64,000 nt of DNA. Source: Gordionus sp. m RMFG-2023. Its lineage: Eukaryota; Nematomorpha; Gordioida; Chordodea; Parachordodidae. The stretch's first letter is position 1. Every line of letters begins with the position of its first letter. Both the position numbers and the translations under genes were made by a program. The notes under the pieces were generated by a model. It was not told the origin of the DNA. It saw only the letters and a list, made by a program, of their open reading frames with translations, and made no database searches. The stretch spans positions 90,402,805-90,466,804 of the forward strand of contig NC_088775.1 in assembly GCF_954871325.1 (NCBI RefSeq), read 5' to 3'. This document shows, piece by piece, positions 58,241-64,000 of the stretch.

Positions 58241-59060
58241 TATCAAATAAAGAAATTTCTTATACTTATTTGACCTTGAGAAATATTTTTAGGAAGAGGC
58301 ATGACAATTAAATTAATAAATGAATAATAAAGTTGATTAGTGATCTTTAACTCGGCTAATTACAATATTAAATTTTTTAATTTTCAATTAATAAATGATT
58401 ATACTTATTTAATTAGGGCTATAAAATACTTTTAATAGTAAAAATCAATTAAGCTTCAACTGTTAATGCTAAATTTATATTTAGGAATTATGACATTGAT
58501 TATTCCATTTTTAAGACAGAATTTGATTGCAAGCTGACATAGTGAAAATATAATTAATATACATTGATCTAATCTAACAATTATATTAGCACTCATTTAA
58601 AAAAAAATTTTAGACAGTCATATTATTAATTTTTAAATAATAAAATCAAATTTATGTATAGCGCTTAATAGAATTATATAAGGGGGGGATATCAAAAAAA
58701 AAATTATTTTTAATTTTCAGAGGTATATTAAGGGAGCCATTTTAATAAATATTTTTATCTCTTCATGGGGGTATTTAATTTTTAGGGAACTTGATCCCCC
58801 CTATCTATTTATTTACATAAATATAAATTATTACGTTAATATCACCATTGTTTATTTTTCTACCGTTATACTGTAAATTTTTGATTGATAATAAATAAAA
58901 GCCACGGGACATTAAAGCCATAAAGGCCAAAATGTTCGGTTATTTCCATGTTTTGTCTGAAAAGGGCAAAACATAGCAAGGAAATAACTGCGAGACCCCC
59001 CCCCTTTCTAGTGAGTATTCAGATATTAATAGAAAAAAAATCTCGGTGAAATTGAATCTA
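58241..59060. other. No gene; small inverted-repeat element at 58,681-58,802
   Basis: After the outer Ty3 fragment the sequence is AT-rich and non-coding. AGGGGGGGATATCAA at 58,681 and TTGATCCCCCCTA at 58,790-58,802 are inverted and about 120 bp apart, as in a small MITE. A target duplication is not clear. A C9 tract lies at 58,996-59,004. Confidence 0.5.
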
Positions 59061-60003
59061 TATTTTTTTAAATTTTAATCTTCTAAAAAAAAAATTCATT
59101 ACTTCACTTTTATAAATTTAACTAATTTTAATAAAATGAGATGGAACATATATTATTAAGTTTATTTTCTTCAGAGAGAGGCATAAAGAAATTAAAAAGA
59201 AAGAAAGAAAGAAAGAAGGAAGGAAGGAATGGAGGAAGATAGAAGAAAGGGAGAAGGAAAGGAAGGGTGGAAGGAAAGATCCACTTTATCAGATCTTTCC
59301 ATGATGCATGTTTAGATTTGTAATTTATTTATGTTTATATTTACAAAAACATATAAAAATAGTTAAAGTAGAAAAATAAATAGATTTGAAAAAATTTAAG
59401 GGAAAGCAAAGGGAACTCTGGTATCAAGGAAAATAATTTCAATGTTAAATTATACAGGTTTATCCCTTTTTAACTCTTAGATGATATTAAATATTTATAA
59501 GAAGATAACTGGAGCTAGCTGACCTTCACATTTGTTATGGGTAAGAAAAATATTAAGCAATTTTGCTTCCTATTTAAGCTCAATGTTGGACCTCGCAATA
59601 AACTCCAGTGATTCTAATGGGTTACAAAATTATTTTAGCACACTTTTCTGCAGTATTTGCTAAATATATGTGCTGTTTTTACCTAGTAAATATCATTATG
59701 ATGGATTTACACGCAAGTCTTATGATAAAACACATTTCCAATGTAAACCGGTCTACTTTCAGGATTCTTCTGCACATAATAAAAAGTGACTGACAAATCA
59801 CAGATCTGTTTGCTGATAACCAATCAAGGAAACGTGTGATAGTAATTTCAAAAAATATTGAGAAACGATTCGTTATAGCGAATATTGCATTTTTTTTCAC
59901 TATCTACTTTGAAAAGTGGGCAGATTTATTATCCATTTGATTAATAAAACCTCTATAAAGTAGGCATTTGTTGCTTTTTGTCGCATTCATTCATTCATAT
60001 TAT
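59060..60003. repeat. Unit Z, copy Z4
   Basis: Same layout as Z3: 'taataaaatgagatggaaca', purine tract (59,190-59,280), 'ctctggtatcaagg', 'gaccttcacatttgttatgg', 'aaccaatcaaggaaacgt', 'aaagtgggcagattt'. It ends at 60,003 where Z3 ends at 51,622. Confidence 0.8.
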
Positions 60004-60720
60004 AAAATTTTTATTATCCATTTATATATATATATACGTAAGAAAATAATATAACTAGTCATAGTTAATTATTTAAAAAAAAAACATTGTTATTAAATTT
60101 CTGACATCTCATATAATCCTCAAAAAACATCAATCAAATTTAGCCAATACTGTAAAAAAATATTCGTCCAATAGAAATCATGATAGCGTATTCTGTTCCA
60201 CGAAAATATCATACCAAATTCAAATATTCATGCACTTAAGCTACCATTTAATTAACTTCACATATCTTAACATCTTCTTATACATCATAAACATATATAC
60301 TTAGAATTCTTACATAATCTTTTATTAATATTACACTTCTTACATAATTAATACATATATATTATATAAATTTTTTTATATCTCATATGCAACAGAATAA
60401 TAGAAGAAAAAAAACAATGGTATCCAACAACCAAAATAAATTTTTTTCAGTTTTTTTGTAATTATATTATTTTTTAATAAATTAGATTCCTCGATTTATG
60501 TTTACAAAATCTGTCATTCAAAACCAAAATCTACTAAAAGAATACACAAACCAAGTTAAAAAAATTTTAATTTATGTTAACAAATATTTTTTACATTAAT
60601 CTTGAAACCATTTAAGATACTTAAGAAACAGGTTTTTAATTACTCTCAAACTATCTTATAGTAGCAGAATAAGCAAAATGCATTGCTATCATCATTGTAT
60701 GTGATGTTATATGGATTTAA
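60004..60720. other. No gene seen
   Basis: AT-rich, with no frame of note. It may include the eroded upstream part of the Harbinger relic that becomes recognisable at about 60,725. Confidence 0.5.
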
Positions 60721-60724
60721 AAGA

Positions 60725-61360
60725 TATTCATATGCTAGTTACAACTAGAGAGCATTGGGAAAAGGTGTTATAAATTTATATATATCAATAAATTTATATA
60801 TATCAATATATTTTTCGATTGCCGAAGAATATTGTGAGAAACATGGATTTCCAAACTACCTTGGCTCATTGGATGGTAAGCACATAAAAATAAAAAGTCT
60901 TGCAAAATCTGGAACCCTTTCTTACATTATAAATCTTTTAAATTATTTACTTGGTTTAGCTGATAGCAATTGCAAATTTATATATATATATATGTAAGAT
61001 CTTAAGGAAAATAAAGTAATGGTTGGCACTTTCAGAAATAGTAATTTACATCAAAGTAAATTTTTGATATTAATAAATAATTTTTAATTATTTTAGAATT
61101 TGAAAATCAAGCACTTTTTTATTCCTCCTCCTAAACCTATGCCAAACAATATAATTGTTCTAATTATTGCTTATGTAGCCCCCCCCCCTTTTTTAAAAAA
61201 AATTTATTATGAGACCTTATCCTATGAAAAATACCAATCCAGAAGAAACCATTGAATGCACATTTACATAGCTACTGCTAAATTTGCCATTCATTCTAAA
61301 GATATTGAGTGCTCAGTTGAAAATGCAATTACTTTATTACATAATATTAATTATGATAAA
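60725..61360 (+). pseudogene. PIF/Harbinger transposase relic
   Basis: Plus-strand pieces in order: TREHWEKV, EEYCEKHGFPNYLGSLDGKH plus IKIKSLAKSG (first catalytic Asp in LDGKH), GLADSNCKFIYIYM (second Asp), VGTFRNSNLHQSK, PPPKPMPN, MRPYPMKNTNPEE and FAIHSKDIECSVENAITLLH. This is the DDE_Tnp_4 core in the right order. It is split by an in-frame stop after YIYM, frame changes between 61,080 and 61,260, and a tandem AT insertion at 60,770-60,815. The third acidic site (usually VADDAFPL) is replaced by VAPPPF near a C10 tract. A dead DNA transposon. No ends were found. Confidence 0.8.
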
Positions 61361-61529
61361 ATTGAATATATAATCTAATATTATACTTATTCTTGAGAAT
61401 TTAGGGATCAGTAGAATTTTAAATTCATCAAATACTAAATCAAGAGGAATAAGAGAATTATTTAAGGACTGTTTTAATTTCTTGAATTTATGTATAATTT
61501 AATATTTTATACCATTATATATTAAATTA

Positions 61530-62020
61530 GCTAATATCCCGTCAATAATGACGGAAAATCAAAATATTCTCCTTTATTCAATGATGGGGGAATAATAAAT
61601 TTTACCTTTATTTGATGATGGATGAAATCAGAAATTTTCCTATCTTATGAAATGTGATTCAGAAATTTGTATTTATTTAGATGAGCAGTTTTTTAAAATT
61701 TTCCATTATTTTTTATAAAATATATTTTTTGAAGTGTATTATTTAGGTAATTTTAATTTTATGTGCACAATAAAAAAATCTTTTAATAAAATTTTCATTC
61801 GTTTTTTATTGGTAAACTATAATCTTAAAAAAAGATACTTCATAAACATATTTTATCGACAATATTGGGAAATATAAAGAATACCTTCTCATCTAAATAA
61901 ACATAAATTTGTGAGATAACATCTCATAAGATAGGAAAATTTCTGATTCATCCGTCATTGAATAAAGGGAGAAAATTCTGATTCCCCGTCATTCTTAACT
62001 AGCTATCAGCTAGTTTTTAT
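61530..62020. mobile_element. Short element with long terminal inverted repeats
   Basis: The left arm (61,531-61,690) and right arm (61,895-62,010) are complementary over more than 100 bp: 'aatgacgg', 'tctcctttattcaatgatgg', 'tcagaaattttcctatctta' and 'tttatttagatgag' all recur inverted. The left arm has an internal repeat of 'ctttattcaatgatgg' as 'ctttatttgatgatgg'. The outermost 'ttagctaata' and complement of 'tatcagctag' mark the ends. It lies beside the Harbinger relic but no family link is shown. Confidence 0.75.
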
Positions 62021-62050
62021 TATATTTTTTATTAATATGTTACATTTATT

Positions 62051-62232
62051 TGATGTTAAAGGGCCGGATTTAACCTATTTTTAAAAACGACTTACTCAAT
62101 ATTAAAGCCAAAAAAATTCAGCCTAAGCCTTGAGATTCCTTTGAAAAATGTCCAAAACCTTCATGTCATCTTTGAGCATAATCTTCGGACACACCTATCA
62201 TTTTTTCCTGGAAAAAATATTTGAGTTAACCG
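62051..62232. mobile_element. Degraded T1 element
   Basis: Interior T1 motifs 'aaaaacgacttactcaatat', 'aagccttgagatt' and 'tttgagcataatcttcgg' are present. The TAGTG ends are lost. Confidence 0.55.
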
Positions 62233-62279
62233 TAAATTCGGAATATTTGTTCATAGTTTGCAAATTCAAATTAAAAAAG

Positions 62280-62421
62280 TATAATATATTAATATAAAAC
62301 CCGTCCGAAGACCGGGATAATGCGGGAAAAAACAGGCAAAATAAAGGGTATGGAGACCTACGCTCCTCATAAAAAAATTTTTGTTGAGACCCTAAGATTA
62401 TAAAGACTAGTGACGCCCTTG
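62280..62421. mobile_element. CAAGGGCGTC-type terminal fragment
   Basis: Its complement starts CAAGGGCGTCACTAGTCTTT and continues to 'gaggagcgtaggtctccata', parallel to the 51,623 fragment (GGGGAGCG, CTCCATACC). It is one end of the same family in reverse orientation. Confidence 0.45.
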
Positions 62422-62429
62422 GCGTGTTC

Positions 62430-63234
62430 CCCAATTTTACTACTACAGCACTGAACGATACATATTCTAATTATTTACATTTATATCATATTACAATTAA
62501 TAATTGTTTTTTTTTATTTTATAATGCAATTTACTATGTATATAAAGTATAATTATTTAAAGATAAACTTAATGGAATGATAAAAATATTTATTGATAAA
62601 AATATTAATTCCCTTTAAAATAATTATAATATATGGTCAAAAAATAAATGTAAAACAGTTAAGATTATTATGTATGTAAAAAAATGTTTTTTTTCAAAAA
62701 TATATATATATTAAAGAAACCCATAATATATAATATAAAAATTTAATGAAATCATTACAAATTATTGCTTAGGCAAGTATGACAATTGTAAAAAAAAATT
62801 TAAGTTTGCCATTTATATTATGCCAAAGAACTATACTATGCTAAGTTATTTTCATATAGTCCATTCATCAGCCGGTAATAAAATATATTTGTACCTTTAC
62901 ATAATTACATTAATTTTACATAAAATTAATTAATTAATATATATATATATTATAGTAATTCGTAAGATATATAGGAATTCAGGGTAATCTAAAATTACAT
63001 GTTCCGAAAATTATGCCCTCCTAATTATGACACAATTTTTATTTAAATTAATTTTTCCATAGATTTTTATAAATTAAAGTTGACTTCAAAACTCATAGAA
63101 AATGTATATCCAATATTCATAAGGTAAATAATACAAATTAAGTCATTAAAATGTATAAATGTTCGCTAAAAAATTATTTACAATCTATACCTAATATTCT
63201 TACAGACCCTATTACCATATAAAGTATATAAGTT
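62430..63234. other. No gene seen
   Basis: AT-rich sequence up to the assembly gap, with no supported feature. Confidence 0.5.
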
Positions 63235-63434
63235 NNNNNNNNNNNNNNNNNNNNNNNNNNNNNNNNNNNNNNNNNNNNNNNNNNNNNNNNNNNNNNNNNN
63301 NNNNNNNNNNNNNNNNNNNNNNNNNNNNNNNNNNNNNNNNNNNNNNNNNNNNNNNNNNNNNNNNNNNNNNNNNNNNNNNNNNNNNNNNNNNNNNNNNNNN
63401 NNNNNNNNNNNNNNNNNNNNNNNNNNNNNNNNNN
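63235..63434. other. Assembly gap (200 N)
   Basis: Exactly 200 N. The two X-filled frames across it are meaningless. The satellite on its right side is a likely reason for the break, so the true gap length may differ. Confidence 1.
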
Positions 63435-63680
63435 AAAAGATCTTCTTTGAAGATTTTTGAGCGAGATCTCGCTCAAAAATTTGAGCAAGATCTTTGAAGA
63501 TCGTAAAATTTGAAGATCTTTTACTTTTAAAAAATTTTGAGCAACGATCTTCAAAGATCGAGATCTTTTGAAGATCTTTTATTTTAAAAAATTTTTGAGC
63601 AGCGATCTTCAAAGATCTAGATCTTTGAAGATCTTTTATTTAAAAATATTTTAGATCAAACGATCTTCAAAGATCTTCAT
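63435..63680. repeat. Palindrome-rich satellite of about 65-bp units
   Basis: Direct units built from 'gatcttcaaagatc', 'gatctttgaagatc' and 'tttttgagcagcgatcttca'. Each half unit is itself a palindrome centred on AGATCT or GATC. About three and a half units are visible and the array starts at the N gap, so it is probably longer. Confidence 0.85.
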
Positions 63681-63734
63681 ATTTTATAATGTTTTATTTT
63701 TTTGATATTATTTTTTGAACTGCATGTTAAATTA

Positions 63735-64000
63735 AAATAAAAATTTAATAAAGATGTACCGACAATTTTCATAATCGTTATTTTTTTAACTTTTTTCGAC
63801 ATATATGGGTAAAAAAATTTATATAAAAAAAATTTATATTATAATTTCAATGAAGATGTAATGTATTAAAAAGTGGAAATTGTAATAATCGTTATTTTTA
63901 ACTTATTTGATTTATTATATCCTAAATTAAATAGGTTATAATTATTAATATTAAGATGTAAAAATAAAATTTCAATGAAGATGTACCATAGAAAAGTGAC
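63735..64000. repeat. Degenerate tandem of about 100-130 bp
   Basis: 'aaagatgtacc', 'gaagatgtaatg' and 'gaagatgtacc' recur near 63,750, 63,850 and 63,980 with similar surroundings ('ataatcgttatttttt', 'aaaagtgg'). It runs off the end of the window. Confidence 0.5.

Noticed and set aside
63174-63612. Frames crossing the N gap
   Set aside because: They consist mostly of undetermined residues and satellite.

Overview
This window looks like intergenic, repeat-laden nuclear DNA from an AT-rich animal, most likely an invertebrate and plausibly an arthropod. That reading rests on the transposon types (Mag-like Ty3 elements, PIF/Harbinger, many short hAT-type elements), long tetranucleotide microsatellites, exon-like open blocks with GT/AG borders, and no operon or prokaryotic gene organisation. 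The species cannot be told from the sequence. I found no intact host gene. What coding signal exists is in transposon fossils and in a handful of short exon-like or broken gene pieces.

The main architecture is nested duplication. A block of about 9 kb occurs three times in the same orientation: copy A (about 2.3-11.5 kb), copy B (about 15.8-25.3 kb, its right part repeated again at 25.8-27.6 kb and in a stub at 27.9-28.1 kb) and copy C (about 40.3-49.2 kb). A second unit, Y, is found at 1-330, 11.6-13.5 kb, and as a young tandem pair at 29.9-33.3 and 33.3-36.4 kb. A third unit, Z, carries or flanks a purine microsatellite and lies at 32.9, 35.8, 50.7 and 59.1 kb. The order (Y)-A-Y-B-Y-Z-Y-Z-C-Z-[Ty3]-Z suggests an expanded, partly decayed macro-array.

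Because the copies serve as controls for one another, several mobile-element insertions can be dated to after duplication. At least five families of short hAT-like elements (called T1-T5 here) occur. Several copies have exact 8-bp target duplications, and several have an empty site in a paralogue. A degraded 1.36-kb hAT element at 13,475-14,830 keeps BED-finger and C-terminal dimerisation remnants and has TAGTG ends like T1 and T2.

Around 52.5-58.2 kb one Ty3/gypsy copy is split by a second, oppositely oriented copy of the same family. Both are fossils. A PIF/Harbinger transposase relic lies at 60.7-61.4 kb, a long-inverted-repeat element at 61.5-62.0 kb, and a palindrome-rich satellite abuts a 200-N assembly gap at 63.2 kb.

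Host-like signals worth keeping are a signal-peptide-like first exon repeated in A, B and C on the minus strand (10.4, 22.2 and 49.1 kb), a terminal exon with an acidic tail broken separately in two copies (23.4 and 26.8 kb), exon-like blocks at 15.0, 27.8 and 37.4 kb, and a FLYWCH-like relic in A and B. All are weak individually. Similarity statements come from reading the sequence by eye, not from computed alignments.
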